Shown one piece after another: positions 45,417-55,050 of a stretch of 64,000 bases of DNA. Location: NCBI RefSeq assembly GCF_014842925.1, contig NZ_JACYXJ010000001.1, forward strand, positions 124,001-188,000. Direction: 5' to 3'. Source of the stretch: Roseibium polysiphoniae. GTDB taxonomy: Bacteria > Pseudomonadota > Alphaproteobacteria > Rhizobiales > Stappiaceae. Each line of letters opens with the position of its first letter. The stretch's first letter is position 1. Below the pieces are notes generated by a model that saw nothing but the letters and a program-made list of their open reading frames with translations, was not told where the DNA came from and ran no database searches. Position numbers and translations under genes: made by a program.

Positions 45417-45869
45417 ATGATGGCCAAAAATTCTGCCGGAGCAGAGATGCAGTCGGATCAGATGGAGGACGGCGACGGCACACGGCTTTCGGAAATCGTG
45501 CGTCGCGGCGAACTCCTGGGCGGCGATTGTCCGTCTCGCGATATCCTCAAGCATCTGACCAGCCGCTGGGGCGTTCTGGTGCTCTTGGCGTTGATGCAAG
45601 GCGCACACCGCTTTGCCCAGCTGCGCCGGAAGGTCGGCGGGGTCAGCGAAAAGATGTTGGCGCAGACGCTGCAGACCCTGGAGGCGGACGGCTTCGTGCA
45701 CCGCAAGGCCTATCCGGTCGTCCCGCCGCACGTGGAATACACTTTGACCCCGCTCGGCCGGGAGGCGGCGGAAAAAGTGAGGGACTTCGCCGACTGGATC
45801 GAAGTCAACATCGGCCGGATCCTGAAGGCAGGAGACGAGACCAGACAGGCCGCTTCAAACGACGCCTAG
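45417..45869 (+). CDS. HxlR-family transcriptional regulator (QorR-like)
   Basis: A 150-residue winged-helix protein. The HxlR core is CPSRDILKHLTSRWGVLVLLALMQGAHRFAQLRRKV, ending with VPPHVEYTLTPLGREAAEKV. C38 is at the position of the redox-sensing cysteine of QorR/YodB-type members, so thiol-based sensing of quinones or aldehydes is plausible. AAAGG precedes the ATG; ATG 45420 is equally possible. It is divergent from the quinone-reductase-like gene. Confidence 0.9.
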   Translation: MMAKNSAGAEMQSDQMEDGDGTRLSEIVRRGELLGGDCPSRDILKHLTSRWGVLVLLALMQGAHRFAQLRRKVGGVSEKMLAQTLQTLEADGFVHRKAYPVVPPHVEYTLTPLGREAAEKVRDFADWIEVNIGRILKAGDETRQAASNDA

Positions 45870-45891
45870 GCCATCCTGCGGTCAAACCGCA

Positions 45892-46860
45892 TCAGTTGCC
45901 GGGCTTGGCTGTCGGCGTTGGCCTGTCGCTCTCGCAGATGCGCGCGGTCTGGCCAGTTTCCAGCTGCGCGATGAGACAGGGGCTGGAAGCACCGTCGACT
46001 GACAGCGGAAGCAGGGTCTTCAGCTGACCGGGCAGGGCGAGCGTCGCAAGCTCCCGCCATTGGCCATTCGACATCTGCATCATGCGCAGCGTTGATCTCG
46101 TGTCGGACGGCACCACAAGGACCTGCCCAGCCTGATCCTCCAAAACGGCAGAGAGGCGTTGCTCTCGGGCGCCGTTTCGGTGATTGGAAAAACCGCGCGT
46201 GGCGGCGATGACCTTCAGCCGGTCGCCCTGCCAGTCCAGCAGCTTCAAGGTGCCGCCGATGTGGGGCGTTTCGACATAGGCGATCTGCTGGCGGCCAAGC
46301 CCTGCGAAATCCGCGATCCCGGCAATGTTCAGCCAGCGGTTGGATCGCCCGATCGGCGCGGAAACGGCCCGCTCGACAAGTTTGCCGTCCTCGATCCCGT
46401 AGATCCCGACCGCGCCACCGGCCCTTGCAAAGGCGACGATCGCAATGACTTCCGTCTTCCCGTCACCGTCCAGATCCACCAGCCGCGGGGTGCGGTCTTC
46501 AAACACTCTGTCTTCGGGCAAGTTGTAGCTCAAAAGCTCGCCGGAGGCGGTGCGGACGCTCAGGGCTCCACCCTCGATGACATCGCCAAGCGCGCCATGC
46601 CGGTAGCGCTCGGTCGGGGCGCTGTACCAGGCCTCGAAAATGTCCTGCTGCACGTCAGGCGTCGCGATACGGCCATCCGGCAGGCCCTTGCGGTCCCCGC
46701 TCTGGGGCGCGGCGCGGCCAGTCTCTGCGAATGTCTCGGCCGATGGCTGTTTATCAAGCATGTCCAGCTTCCACGAACCGGCACTGGCCGGCAGGGAGAG
46801 AACGGGAAGCAGACCAAGAGCTGCCAGAAGGCGTGGCAGGAGCGAAGCGGAAAGGATCAC
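45892..46860 (-). CDS. Secreted VCBS/FG-GAP-type repeat protein
   Basis: A 322-residue protein starting at GTG 46860 with a signal peptide (LLAALGLLPVLSLPASAG). One clear calcium-binding FG-GAP/VCBS-like loop is seen, RLVDLDGDGKTEVIAIVAF, and weaker beta-propeller rungs follow. A disulphide is possible from C at SSPCLIAQ and RICES near the C-terminus. Likely a periplasmic beta-propeller; function unknown. It ends 22 bases from the convergent HxlR gene. Confidence 0.76.
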   Translation of the reverse strand: MILSASLLPRLLAALGLLPVLSLPASAGSWKLDMLDKQPSAETFAETGRAAPQSGDRKGLPDGRIATPDVQQDIFEAWYSAPTERYRHGALGDVIEGGALSVRTASGELLSYNLPEDRVFEDRTPRLVDLDGDGKTEVIAIVAFARAGGAVGIYGIEDGKLVERAVSAPIGRSNRWLNIAGIADFAGLGRQQIAYVETPHIGGTLKLLDWQGDRLKVIAATRGFSNHRNGAREQRLSAVLEDQAGQVLVVPSDTRSTLRMMQMSNGQWRELATLALPGQLKTLLPLSVDGASSPCLIAQLETGQTARICESDRPTPTAKPGN

Positions 46861-47338
46861 GGGCAGGCAGACCTCGCAAGGTAAAGTTTCGAAGAGTTGA
46901 AACCTTCATAGCCGCTCTGCCGTTCACGCGCGATCACATCTCCTCACGAAACAGCAGGGAAGGGCTCTCTCCTCGCTATGGGGACCGGTCCTGCGAACAG
47001 GCCAGCGCATTCTGTTCCCGCCAGAGCGCATCTTCCCAATTGCCCGGAGCCATGATCCGCCGCGACGACTGACGCTGCTACACCCACCTGTTGTCATCCC
47101 CGACGTGTTCGGGGATCCACTCCATTCCAGAGCTGCTGAAATCTGGTCGAAGCATCCGCCGTGACCGGCAAAGCCAGGTTGGGCGCTCATCGCAAGCCGA
47201 GGCGTGGATTGGACCCCCGCACTTTTCCGCTACGCGGGGCGAGGATGAGAGTCAGGGGAGGCGCTTCCCGCCAGAGTTGTTGAATACCTGCCGCGCGGCT
47301 AAGCTTGCGGCCAAAACATTTCAACATAAGTGATTTTC
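46861..47338. other. Gene-free region with palindromic repeat element
   Basis: 478 bases with no credible gene. It contains the REPIN-like element (47094-47248) and, at 47051-47072, a 22-base copy of the final codons of the gene at 47339 (see findings). The 25-codon frames visible here have no supporting context. Confidence 0.6.
47094..47248. repeat. REPIN/MITE-like palindromic element
   Basis: Starts with TCATCC (47094) and the perfect hairpin ATCCCCGA (47096-47103) / TCGGGGAT (47109-47116); ends with the inverted sequence GGATGA (47243-47248) preceded by CCCCGC...GCGGGG around 47213-47239. Terminal inverted repeats with a hairpin at each end resemble paired REP (REPIN) sequences common in alphaproteobacterial genomes. 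No other copy was seen in this window. Confidence 0.6.
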
Positions 47339-49357
47339 ATGCCAATCAGAACTTTTGCCGATATCGAGGCGTTGCCGAAAGACGAAAAGTTGACCGAGGC
47401 GGAACAGCAGCTTTTGGACAACTGCAAGGATGGTGTTCCCACTGTCCTCGGCGATGGCGAGCGCCCAAGTGGCCCAAGCCCTGAACAGACCATCCGCGCG
47501 GATCTGCTGCGCTATCTGATCCTTGGCGGCTGTGAAGAATGCGAGGTTCACGAATGGGGTGTGAACCTGACGGGCGCCTGGATTTCCGGCCGGCTCGACC
47601 TAAGCTTCGCCACAGCCAAAGGCGCGACAGGACTCCTCAACTGTCGATTCGAACAGAAAATCGCGGCGCTGCAAGCGCGGTTCGAAGCCCTCAATCTGAA
47701 TGGCAGCGCGATGCCAGGTGTCAATGCGCAGGGCATTCGGGTAACGGGCGCCATGCTTTTGAGACGGTTGAACAGCACGGGTGAACTAAGTCTATCCGGT
47801 GCGGAGATCGGCGGTCAGCTTAGCTTCATGGACGCCAAGATGGATGGTGGTGATGGAACGGCCTTGAATGCGCAGGGCGTTCGAGTGACGGGAGGCGTGT
47901 TTATGCGAGCGTTGAAAAGCAAAGGCGAGGTCCGTCTCTCTGGCGCTCAGATCGGCGGACAGCTGGATTGCGAGGATGCCGAGTTGGATGGAGCAGGTGA
48001 ATATGCTCTCAACGCGCAGGGTGTTCGATTGACGGGGAATGCGAAACTGGAGAGGCTGAAGAGCAAGGGAGAGGTGAGCCTGGCCGGTGCTCAGATCGGC
48101 GGTCAATTGGAATGCGAAAGCGCAGAGCTGGATGGTGGCAGTGGAATGGCTCTCAACGTGCAGGGCATTCGAGCGGCGGAGAGCGTGTTTCTGCGAGGGT
48201 TGAAGAGTAAAGGCGTGGTGAGCTTCTCCGGTGCGGAGGTCAGCGGTCAACTGGAATTCCATGACGCAGAGCTAGACGGTGGGGTTGGTGATGCTCTCAA
48301 CGGCCAGCGGCTAGTGGTGACGAGTGGTCTCTATTGGCGTCACGTCAAATCGGTGAGAGGTGTCGTTGATCTGAATAGTGCCCATCTCGGCGATCTGGTC
48401 GATGATGCCGCGAGCTGGGACAAGGTGGCGGACGTGGCGCTGGTTGGCTTGACTTATGACAATCTGGCCGGTCCGCTGGATCTTGAGATGCGCAAGGCCT
48501 GGCTGAAGAAGGGCGCGAAATTCGATGGCAGTTTCTACCCGCAGCCCTACCAGCAGCTTGCTAGGTTTTTCCGCGAGACCGGCCACCGGCGCGAGGCGCG
48601 AGAAATCCTGATCGAAAAGGAAGTCCAGCAACGCAGGGCCGCGCGCAAGCGATGGTCCGATGAGCGCCATTTCCGGAGCGAGCTTCGACGTTTTATTCTA
48701 AATGCAAGTGAAGACACGGCGAGAAAACTGGCAACGAGCGCCGCCAAAACGCCGGAGTTAAGCGTGACCTGGTTGGAGCTATCAAAGCAGAGGTTCGGTA
48801 AGACTGAGGCCACCAAAAGCCGTGATCCGATGGTTGCGGAGTTCCTTCAGCAGGACTTCCGAAATCAGCTTCGTTGGGACAATGCAAAGGCGGTCATGCG
48901 CTTGTTTCTCAATCGCGGCGGCGACCGGATCTACCGTTATGTCTCCGGCTATGGTTACAAGCCGGGTCGAAGCCTGCTGGCCATGGCTTTGCTGATCGCC
49001 GTCATGACGGTGCTCGCGCAAGTCTCGTGGAACATGGGAGATCTGGCGCCGAACTCGGATGTCATCCAGATCTCAAAAGGTTGGCAAGAGCTGGCAAAGA
49101 CAGAAAGGCGGCCATCAGAAGCATGGATCGAGCTTTATGGCCAGGACTATGAGACCTTCGAGCCGTTTTTCTATGCCGCCGATGTGGTCATCCCGATCAT
49201 CGACATCGGGCAAACGGAGGCTTGGACCCCATCCACCGAGCGCAGCTGGTGGGGGTGGTCCATGTTCGGGGTGCAGAAGATCTTTGTCATCCTCGGCTGG
49301 GTCGTGACAGCCATTGCCGCTGCCTCGGTCACCGGCATGATCCGCCGGGACGACTGA
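47339..49357 (+). CDS. Repeat-containing membrane protein with 48-residue repeats
   Basis: A 672-residue protein. Four near-identical 48-residue repeats occupy nucleotides 47732-48307 (144 bases each), followed by a degenerate fifth to 48451. Each has the core LSGAQIGGQL and ends ELDGG...ALNAQ, likely rungs of a beta-helix. Residues about 400-530 are charged and helical (EILIEKEVQQRRAARKRW). The C-terminus has two hydrophobic helices around 543-560 and 645-665. No signal peptide is visible at the N-terminus, so the repeats may be cytoplasmic and membrane-anchored. ATG 47339 is preferred to GTG 47330. Function unknown; similar proteins are annotated only as hypothetical. Confidence 0.8.
   Translation: MPIRTFADIEALPKDEKLTEAEQQLLDNCKDGVPTVLGDGERPSGPSPEQTIRADLLRYLILGGCEECEVHEWGVNLTGAWISGRLDLSFATAKGATGLLNCRFEQKIAALQARFEALNLNGSAMPGVNAQGIRVTGAMLLRRLNSTGELSLSGAEIGGQLSFMDAKMDGGDGTALNAQGVRVTGGVFMRALKSKGEVRLSGAQIGGQLDCEDAELDGAGEYALNAQGVRLTGNAKLERLKSKGEVSLAGAQIGGQLECESAELDGGSGMALNVQGIRAAESVFLRGLKSKGVVSFSGAEVSGQLEFHDAELDGGVGDALNGQRLVVTSGLYWRHVKSVRGVVDLNSAHLGDLVDDAASWDKVADVALVGLTYDNLAGPLDLEMRKAWLKKGAKFDGSFYPQPYQQLARFFRETGHRREAREILIEKEVQQRRAARKRWSDERHFRSELRRFILNASEDTARKLATSAAKTPELSVTWLELSKQRFGKTEATKSRDPMVAEFLQQDFRNQLRWDNAKAVMRLFLNRGGDRIYRYVSGYGYKPGRSLLAMALLIAVMTVLAQVSWNMGDLAPNSDVIQISKGWQELAKTERRPSEAWIELYGQDYETFEPFFYAADVVIPIIDIGQTEAWTPSTERSWWGWSMFGVQKIFVILGWVVTAIAAASVTGMIRRDD
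47732..48451 (+). repeat. Tandem 144-bp coding repeats (four plus one degenerate)
   Basis: Units at 47732-47875, 47876-48019, 48020-48163 and 48164-48307, with a diverged fifth at 48308-48451. They are internal to the repeat membrane protein gene. The nucleotide units are similar but not identical, suggesting old duplication with continuing recombination potential. Confidence 0.85.
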
Positions 49358-49762
49358 TTACTCCGGCGTGAACACCATGGCGTGGCCGTTGAGGCAGTAT
49401 CTGAGGCCGGTCGGCGGCGGGCCGTCGGGGAAGACATGACCCAAGTGTCCGTCGCAGTTCGAGCAGCGGATCTCCGTGCGCACCATGCCAAGGGACTTGT
49501 CCTCGATCTCGGTGATCGCCTCCGGTGTCACGGCCCTGAAGAAGCTCGGCCAGCCGCAGCCGGCGTCGAACTTGGTGTCGGACAGAAACAGCGGCTGTCC
49601 GCAGCCGGCGCAATCATAGCGGCCATGTTCGAAGGTGTTCAGATGCGGGCCCGTGCCCGGGCGTTCCGTGCCGCTCTGCCGCAGAACGTAAAACTGTTCC
49701 GGCGTGAGCTGCTCCTGCCACTCGGCGGCACTCTTGCGAACCTTGCTGTCGTCTGCGCTCAT
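49358..49762 (-). CDS. msrB: Peptide-methionine (R)-S-oxide reductase
   Basis: A 134-residue enzyme reducing the R form of methionine sulfoxide in damaged proteins. Zinc cysteines: C51/C54 in CAGC and C100/C103 in CSNC. The catalytic cysteine is C123 in RYCLNGHAM; signature GCGWPSF and HLGHVFPDG are present. ATG 49762 has AGGGAG upstream; a longer in-frame extension is not supported. Its stop abuts the convergent repeat-protein gene with no gap. Confidence 0.95.
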   Translation of the reverse strand: MSADDSKVRKSAAEWQEQLTPEQFYVLRQSGTERPGTGPHLNTFEHGRYDCAGCGQPLFLSDTKFDAGCGWPSFFRAVTPEAITEIEDKSLGMVRTEIRCSNCDGHLGHVFPDGPPPTGLRYCLNGHAMVFTPE

Positions 49763-50283
49763 CACCTGTCTCCCTGCTTTTCCCGAAGCAACCAAATAGG
49801 CGCCTGCATGACGCGCGGCAAGGGGAGCATGCGTCAAACGGCCCTTCGGCAAGATGCGGGAGTGTGTTCGGCAGACCTTCAAAACACAAGTCTATCGAGC
49901 GGGCAGGAGAGCTTTGACGGGAGCTTGAAGGGCCGGGGCGCCGAGGAAGAGTTCAGATGAATAATCAGCTCTGAAGCAAGGTTTGGATGAACAGATCGAG
50001 ATTAGATTGCTTCCAAGGGGCGCCATCAAAATTCAGACGCCCAAAAAAGCACTTGGTCCTCCCGAAAAACGCAGGTTCTCGATTGAAAAACAGGTAATCA
50101 ACACGAGATAGACTATAGGCAACGCTGGTTTCGCTTGTTGGCGAGTGGCGGAAAGAGTTTTCTAACTCTTGCGTGTCAAACACTAGGCACGTAAGACAAG
50201 CCAATTCACAAATCGGCGTAAATGCGTCGATTCGAACCGCAATCGCCCGCCGTGTACATTTCGGAAAAAGCGATCGAGACAGC
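49763..50283. promoter_or_regulatory. Divergent region between msrB and the mrp operon
   Basis: 521 bases holding the msrB and mrpA promoters. A perfect seven-base stem AAGAGTT (50153-50159) / AACTCTT (50164-50170) with a TTCT loop lies 114 bases before mrpA. A frame on the minus strand at 49965-50381 overlaps mrpA and has no recognisable content. In-frame extension of mrpA upstream to 50173 is not used. Confidence 0.5.
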
Positions 50284-52665
50284 ATGACGCCTGCAGCGAT
50301 AGACACCACCATCCTGGCCGTTCTTGCGCCCTTTGCGGCCGCAGTTGTTGCCCCTTTCGCGACCAAGATCTTCAAGCACAACGCTGCCTGGATCCTGGCG
50401 CTGGTGCCCGCCTGGATCTTCTACCATTTCGCCGGATACATCGGCCCGGTTTCCCATGGTGAAACCTTCACGCCGGCCGTCGAATGGGCGCCAAGCTACG
50501 GCATCAATCTGTCCTTCTACATTGACGGGCTGTCGACGCTGTTTGCCTTGCTGATTTCCGGTATCGGCACCTTCATCATTCTCTATGCCGGCGGCTATCT
50601 GAACGGTCACCCGCAGCAGGGCCGTTTCTTCTCGTTCCTGTTCCTGTTCATGGGTGCGATGCTCGGACTGGTGACCGGCAACAACCTGATCACGCTCTTC
50701 ATCTTCTGGGAGCTGACCTCTATCACCTCCTTCCTGCTGATCGGTTTCGATCATCTGCGCGCCGCCTCCCGCCGTGCCGCGCTGCAGGCGCTGGTGGTGA
50801 CCGGCGGTGGCGGTCTGTCGCTGCTAGCAGCTTTCATCCTGATCATCGGTGCCACCGGCGAGATCGAGATGTCCGTGCTGCTGTCGAGCCCGGATGTGAT
50901 CAAGAACAGCGGTCTTTACCTGCCGATCTTCATTCTGGTTCTGGGCGGTGCCTTCACCAAGTCGGCGCAGTTCCCGTTCCACTTCTGGCTGCCGAACGCC
51001 ATGGAAGCACCGACGCCGGTGTCTGCGTTCCTGCATTCCGCCACGATGGTCAAGGCCGGTGTCTATCTGCTGATGCGCATGCATCCGCTGCTGGGCGACA
51101 CCGAACTCTGGACCACGGTCCTGCCGATCTTCGGCGGGGTGACGCTTCTCGTCGGCACGATCCTGGCGGTGCGCCAGACCGATCTGAAGCTGATGCTGGC
51201 CTATACGACCGTCGCCTCCCTGGGGCTGCTGGTCATGCTTGTCGGCACCAGCTGGGAAAAGGCGCTAGAGGGCGCGGTGCTGTATCTTCTGGCGCATTCG
51301 CTCTTCAAGGGCGCGCTGTTCATGGTCGCCGGCATCATCGATCACGAGACAGGAACCCGCGACGTCACCAAGCTTGGCGGTTTGCGCGGCGCCATGCCGA
51401 TCACATTCGCCGCTGCTTGCCTTGCCGCTCTGTCCATGTCCGGCCTGCCGCCTTTCATCGGCTTCATCGCCAAGGAAGTCCTTTATGAGGGCACCTGGGA
51501 GATGGGAGCCGGCTCGTTGCTCGTCACCGGGACGGCCGTTCTCGGCAACTCGCTCATGCTGGTGATTGCCGCTGCGGTCGCGATCAAGCCGTTCTTCGGC
51601 CCGGCGGTCGAAACGCCGAAACATGCGCATGAAGGCCCCGTCCTGCTCTTTGCCGGTCCGCTGGTGCTGTCGCTGGCAGGCTTTGCCGCTGCGTTCTTCG
51701 CCCATCAGACAGGCGAGCTCTTCATCGGTCCGATGTTGTCCTCCCTGACCGGTCAGAGCGCTCATGTCGATCTGCATCTGATCCCGGGCTACATCAGCGC
51801 GCCGCTGATCCTGTCGGTCCTCACCGTGGCGCTCGGCGTTGTTCTCTATCTCCAGCTCGCGCGCCTTCGGGCACTGGTCGCGAGCGTGCTTGCAGCAATC
51901 GGCTGGGGCCCGGACAAGGGCTTCGACCAGTTTGTCGCCGGTATTGTCTCCCTGTCGGCTGCTGTCACCCGCCTGGTCCAGGGCGGCAAGATGCAGACCT
52001 ACATGATGCTCACCTTCGGCGTCACGGCGGCTGCGGTGCTGGTGCCTGCCTTCCTGAACGATGGCCTGCCGTCCATGCCAGCCATGCCGGACTATGCCTT
52101 CTATGAATGGGGCATCCTGGGCATGGCCTTCCTGGGGCTGATCGCGGTTCTCGTCGCCAAGACCCGGCTGACGGCCATCGTCTCCCTCGGGATTCAGGGC
52201 TTTGCCGTTGCGCTCATCTTCATGCTCTTCGGAGCTCCGGACCTGAGCTTCACCCAGTTCATGGTTGAAACCCTGTCCGTGGTCATTCTGGCTCTTGTCA
52301 TGACGCGCCTTAATCTGTCGCCGCGCGATCATCGCCCGGCCGGTGCCGCGCTGGTGACCGGTGCGATTTCCGCAGGCGTGGGAGCGGGCATTGCGCTCAC
52401 CTTGATGGCGATCACTCAGCAGCCATTCGACAGCCGCCTGTCCGACTTCTTCACGGCCTACAGCCGGACCATCGCCCACGGCCGGAACATCGTGAACGTC
52501 ATCATCGTCGACTTCCGAGGCTTTGATACGCTGGGCGAGATCGCCGTGGTCGTGCTGGCCGGACTTTGTGTCCTCGCCCTGATCCGGGTGCGTACCAAGC
52601 CAGAGGTCAAGGTCGATGAGGATGCCAGTGCCGAAGCGCTGGCCAAACGGGTGGAGGCAAGCTGA
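50284..52665 (+). CDS. mrpA: Na+/H+ antiporter subunit MrpA
   Basis: A 793-residue membrane subunit of the multi-subunit Mrp (Pha/Mnh) cation/proton antiporter, related to NuoL. Proton-channel core motifs: [16 protein letters not shown] (the key glutamate in ELTS) and the [34 protein letters not shown] block. The C-terminal extension ([30 protein letters not shown]) is the MbhD-like part, giving full-length MrpA. ATG 50284 is chosen over an upstream frame. The stop overlaps mrpB by one base (TGATG). Confidence 0.95.
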   Translation: MTPAAIDTTILAVLAPFAAAVVAPFATKIFKHNAAWILALVPAWIFYHFAGYIGPVSHGETFTPAVEWAPSYGINLSFYIDGLSTLFALLISGIGTFIILYAGGYLNGHPQQGRFFSFLFLFMGAMLGLVTGNNLITLFIFWELTSITSFLLIGFDHLRAASRRAALQALVVTGGGGLSLLAAFILIIGATGEIEMSVLLSSPDVIKNSGLYLPIFILVLGGAFTKSAQFPFHFWLPNAMEAPTPVSAFLHSATMVKAGVYLLMRMHPLLGDTELWTTVLPIFGGVTLLVGTILAVRQTDLKLMLAYTTVASLGLLVMLVGTSWEKALEGAVLYLLAHSLFKGALFMVAGIIDHETGTRDVTKLGGLRGAMPITFAAACLAALSMSGLPPFIGFIAKEVLYEGTWEMGAGSLLVTGTAVLGNSLMLVIAAAVAIKPFFGPAVETPKHAHEGPVLLFAGPLVLSLAGFAAAFFAHQTGELFIGPMLSSLTGQSAHVDLHLIPGYISAPLILSVLTVALGVVLYLQLARLRALVASVLAAIGWGPDKGFDQFVAGIVSLSAAVTRLVQGGKMQTYMMLTFGVTAAAVLVPAFLNDGLPSMPAMPDYAFYEWGILGMAFLGLIAVLVAKTRLTAIVSLGIQGFAVALIFMLFGAPDLSFTQFMVETLSVVILALVMTRLNLSPRDHRPAGAALVTGAISAGVGAGIALTLMAITQQPFDSRLSDFFTAYSRTIAHGRNIVNVIIVDFRGFDTLGEIAVVVLAGLCVLALIRVRTKPEVKVDEDASAEALAKRVEAS

Positions 52666-53084
52666 TGCGCACGATTATTTTCCGCACCATCGCGCCCTAT
52701 CTGGCCGCGCTGATGATCCTGTTTTCGGTCTTCGTGCTTTTGCGCGGCCACAATGAGCCCGGCGGTGGCTTCATCGGCGGGCTGATCGCGGCTTCCGCGC
52801 TGGCGATCTACGGCATCGCCTGCGGCGTTGCATCCGTGCGCCGCGCCATCGTGTTTCACCCGATGAGTATTTCGGCCTTTGGCCTGTTCATCGCGGTTCT
52901 CGCAGGTTTGCCGTCTCTTCTGTTGAAGCAGTCCTACATGACCAGCCAGTGGCTCTCGTTCCGCTTCTTTGACGTCAACGTGGATCTGTCGACGCCGATG
53001 CTGTTCGACATAGGGGTCTACTTTGTCGTGGTGGGCTCCATTGCCTCCATTGCACTGGCCCTGGAAGAAAGGGAGAGCGACTGA
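52665..53084 (+). CDS. mrpB: Na+/H+ antiporter subunit MrpB
   Basis: A 139-residue membrane subunit (MnhB family) with about four helices. The conserved [13 protein letters not shown] motif is at 29-41, and SYMTSQW near 90. It overlaps mrpA and mrpC by one base at each end (TGATG), giving tight coupling in the mrpABCDEFG order. Its role is structural in the antiporter complex; it has no independent transport activity in known systems. Confidence 0.95.
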   Translation: MRTIIFRTIAPYLAALMILFSVFVLLRGHNEPGGGFIGGLIAASALAIYGIACGVASVRRAIVFHPMSISAFGLFIAVLAGLPSLLLKQSYMTSQWLSFRFFDVNVDLSTPMLFDIGVYFVVVGSIASIALALEERESD

Positions 53085-53461
53085 TGGAAACCGGTCTTTC
53101 GATCCTCATCGGCCTGTTCTTCACCGTATCGGTCTATCTGATGCTGTCGAAGGAGTTGGTCCGGATGCTTCTGGGCATTGCCATCCTCGGCAACGCGGTC
53201 AACCTGCTGATCTTCACAGCCGGGCGTCTGACGCGCGAAGTACCGCCGCTGATCCCGGAAGAGCTCTACACGCCAGCCGTTCAGACCGCGAACCCCTTGC
53301 CGCAGGCGCTGGTGCTGACAGCTATCGTGATTTCCTTTTCCTTCCTCGCGTTCCTCCTGGTGTTGGCTTTCCGGGCCTACCAGGAGCTGGGCACAGATGA
53401 CGCCAACGAAATGCGCGTTGCAGAGCCCGCCGACGAACAAGCTCCCCCGCAAGGATACTGA
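53084..53461 (+). CDS. mrpC: Na+/H+ antiporter subunit MrpC
   Basis: A 125-residue NuoK-like subunit with three membrane helices. Typical features: LLGIAILGNAVNLLIF (27-42 region with the NuoK-like asparagine) and the PLPQALVLTAIVISFSFLAFLLVL helix. It overlaps mrpB by one base and precedes mrpD by five. The PLPQALVLTAIVIS signature makes it unambiguous. Confidence 0.95.
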   Translation: METGLSILIGLFFTVSVYLMLSKELVRMLLGIAILGNAVNLLIFTAGRLTREVPPLIPEELYTPAVQTANPLPQALVLTAIVISFSFLAFLLVLAFRAYQELGTDDANEMRVAEPADEQAPPQGY

Positions 53462-53466
53462 TCTCC

Positions 53467-55050
53467 ATGGCCGGTTCCTCCGTTTCCGTTGATATCTCAC
53501 AGGCCATGGCCGTCGCTCCGGTCTCCGCCGGTGACTGGCTGATTGTCGCGCCGTCGATCCTGACGCTGCTTGGCGGCTCTTTGTGCCTGATGACCCGCAA
53601 GAACACGCAGGCTCAGCCAAAGATCGGCCTGATCTTCATGGTGCTGTTGGTGGCCGCCAACATCGGCCTGCTCGCGCGCGTCCTGGACAAGGGCGTGATC
53701 ACCATGGTCATGGGCAACTGGCTGCCGCCATTCGGCATTGCCTTTACCGCCGATGCGCTTGGCGTCACGCTCTCGACCATTGCCTCGATTGTTGCGCTTT
53801 GCGCTGCGCTCTACGGCAGCGCCACCATCGACAACACCGGCCGCCGCTACGGCTTCTATCCGTTCCTGCTGCTTCTGATGACAGGCGTCTCGGGCGCCTT
53901 CCTGACGGCTGACATCTTCAACCTCTATGTCTGGTTCGAAGTCCTGCTGATTTCCTCCTATGGTCTTCTGGTCCTGGGCAATGATCGGCCACAGCTGGAC
54001 GGGTCGGTCAAATACGGCATCCTCAACCTAATCGGCACAAACCTGTTCCTGATCGCCACCGGCCTTCTCTACGGCATGTTCGGCACGCTCAACATGGCGG
54101 ATCTGGCAACCAAGGTTGCCGCGCTTGAAAATGGCGCGTCGGGAACGCTGGCAACGATCGCCGCGCTGTATCTGCTGGCCTTCGCCATGAAGGCAGCAGC
54201 TTTCCCTGTGAACTTCTGGCTGCCGGCCTCGTACCACACGCCGAACATTGCTGTTTCTGCGGTCTTCGCCGGTCTTTTGACCAAGGTCGGCGTTTATGCG
54301 CTGATCCGCGTCTTCGTTCTGCTGCTGCCGGGCTCCCGAGCCTATATGGCCGACCTGATTGCGCTGGTCGCCATGGCCACGATGATGTCCGGCGCCATGG
54401 GCGCCCTGGCACAGGGCGAAGTTCGCCGGATCCTGGGCTATCTGGTGATCGCCGGCATCGGCTCAATGCTGGGGGGCGTCGCGGTCGGCTCGACCCTCGC
54501 CATCTCCGGCGCGATTTTCTATGCGGTGCATTCCATCATCGTCATGACCGCGCTCTATATGGCCGCGGGCGTGATGATGCTGATGGGCGGCTCCTACCGT
54601 CTGCGCGAATTGGGTGGCCTCTATCAGGCAAGCCCGGCCTTCGCCGCTGTCTTCCTGGTGCTTGGATTTGCCGTGTCCGGCCTGCCGCCGTTCTCCGGCT
54701 TCTGGCCGAAGGTCATGCTGGTGGACGCAGCTCTCGGCGACGGCCGGTACTGGCTTGCCGGTGTCATCCTGCTGTCCGGCTTCCTGACGACACTCGCCAT
54801 CGGCAGGATTTGGATCTTTGCGTTCTGGCGCGGCGGACCGGAAGGAACGGCGGACGGAACGTCAACGGTCCGGATCAGTCCAATCGGCCAACTTGGTTCT
54901 GCGGCGCTCTGGCTCCCGATCGGCATCCTGACGGCTCTTGTGGTTTACTTCGGCCTGCAGCCGGAATGGATGCTGCAGGTTGTCTCGCGCGGAGCAAGCG
55001 GCGTTGTCGAGCCCCTTGGCTATGTGCGCTCAGTCTTCGGAGGTCTGTAG
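53467..55050 (+). CDS. mrpD: Na+/H+ antiporter subunit MrpD
   Basis: A 527-residue NuoN/NuoM-like proton-channel subunit. Key motifs: FNLYVWFEVLLISSYGLLVLG (channel glutamate in WFEV), FPVNFWLPASYHTPNIAVSAVFAGLLTKVGVYAL (lysine in the TKVG loop), and GLPPFSGFWPKV. With MrpA it forms the ion-translocating core. An upstream AAGGATACTGAT provides a weak ribosome binding site. Its stop directly abuts mrpE. Confidence 0.95.
   Translation: MAGSSVSVDISQAMAVAPVSAGDWLIVAPSILTLLGGSLCLMTRKNTQAQPKIGLIFMVLLVAANIGLLARVLDKGVITMVMGNWLPPFGIAFTADALGVTLSTIASIVALCAALYGSATIDNTGRRYGFYPFLLLLMTGVSGAFLTADIFNLYVWFEVLLISSYGLLVLGNDRPQLDGSVKYGILNLIGTNLFLIATGLLYGMFGTLNMADLATKVAALENGASGTLATIAALYLLAFAMKAAAFPVNFWLPASYHTPNIAVSAVFAGLLTKVGVYALIRVFVLLLPGSRAYMADLIALVAMATMMSGAMGALAQGEVRRILGYLVIAGIGSMLGGVAVGSTLAISGAIFYAVHSIIVMTALYMAAGVMMLMGGSYRLRELGGLYQASPAFAAVFLVLGFAVSGLPPFSGFWPKVMLVDAALGDGRYWLAGVILLSGFLTTLAIGRIWIFAFWRGGPEGTADGTSTVRISPIGQLGSAALWLPIGILTALVVYFGLQPEWMLQVVSRGASGVVEPLGYVRSVFGGL

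Noticed and set aside
49965-50381. 138-codon minus-strand frame before mrpA
   Set aside because: Overlaps mrpA, no ribosome binding site, no recognisable content.
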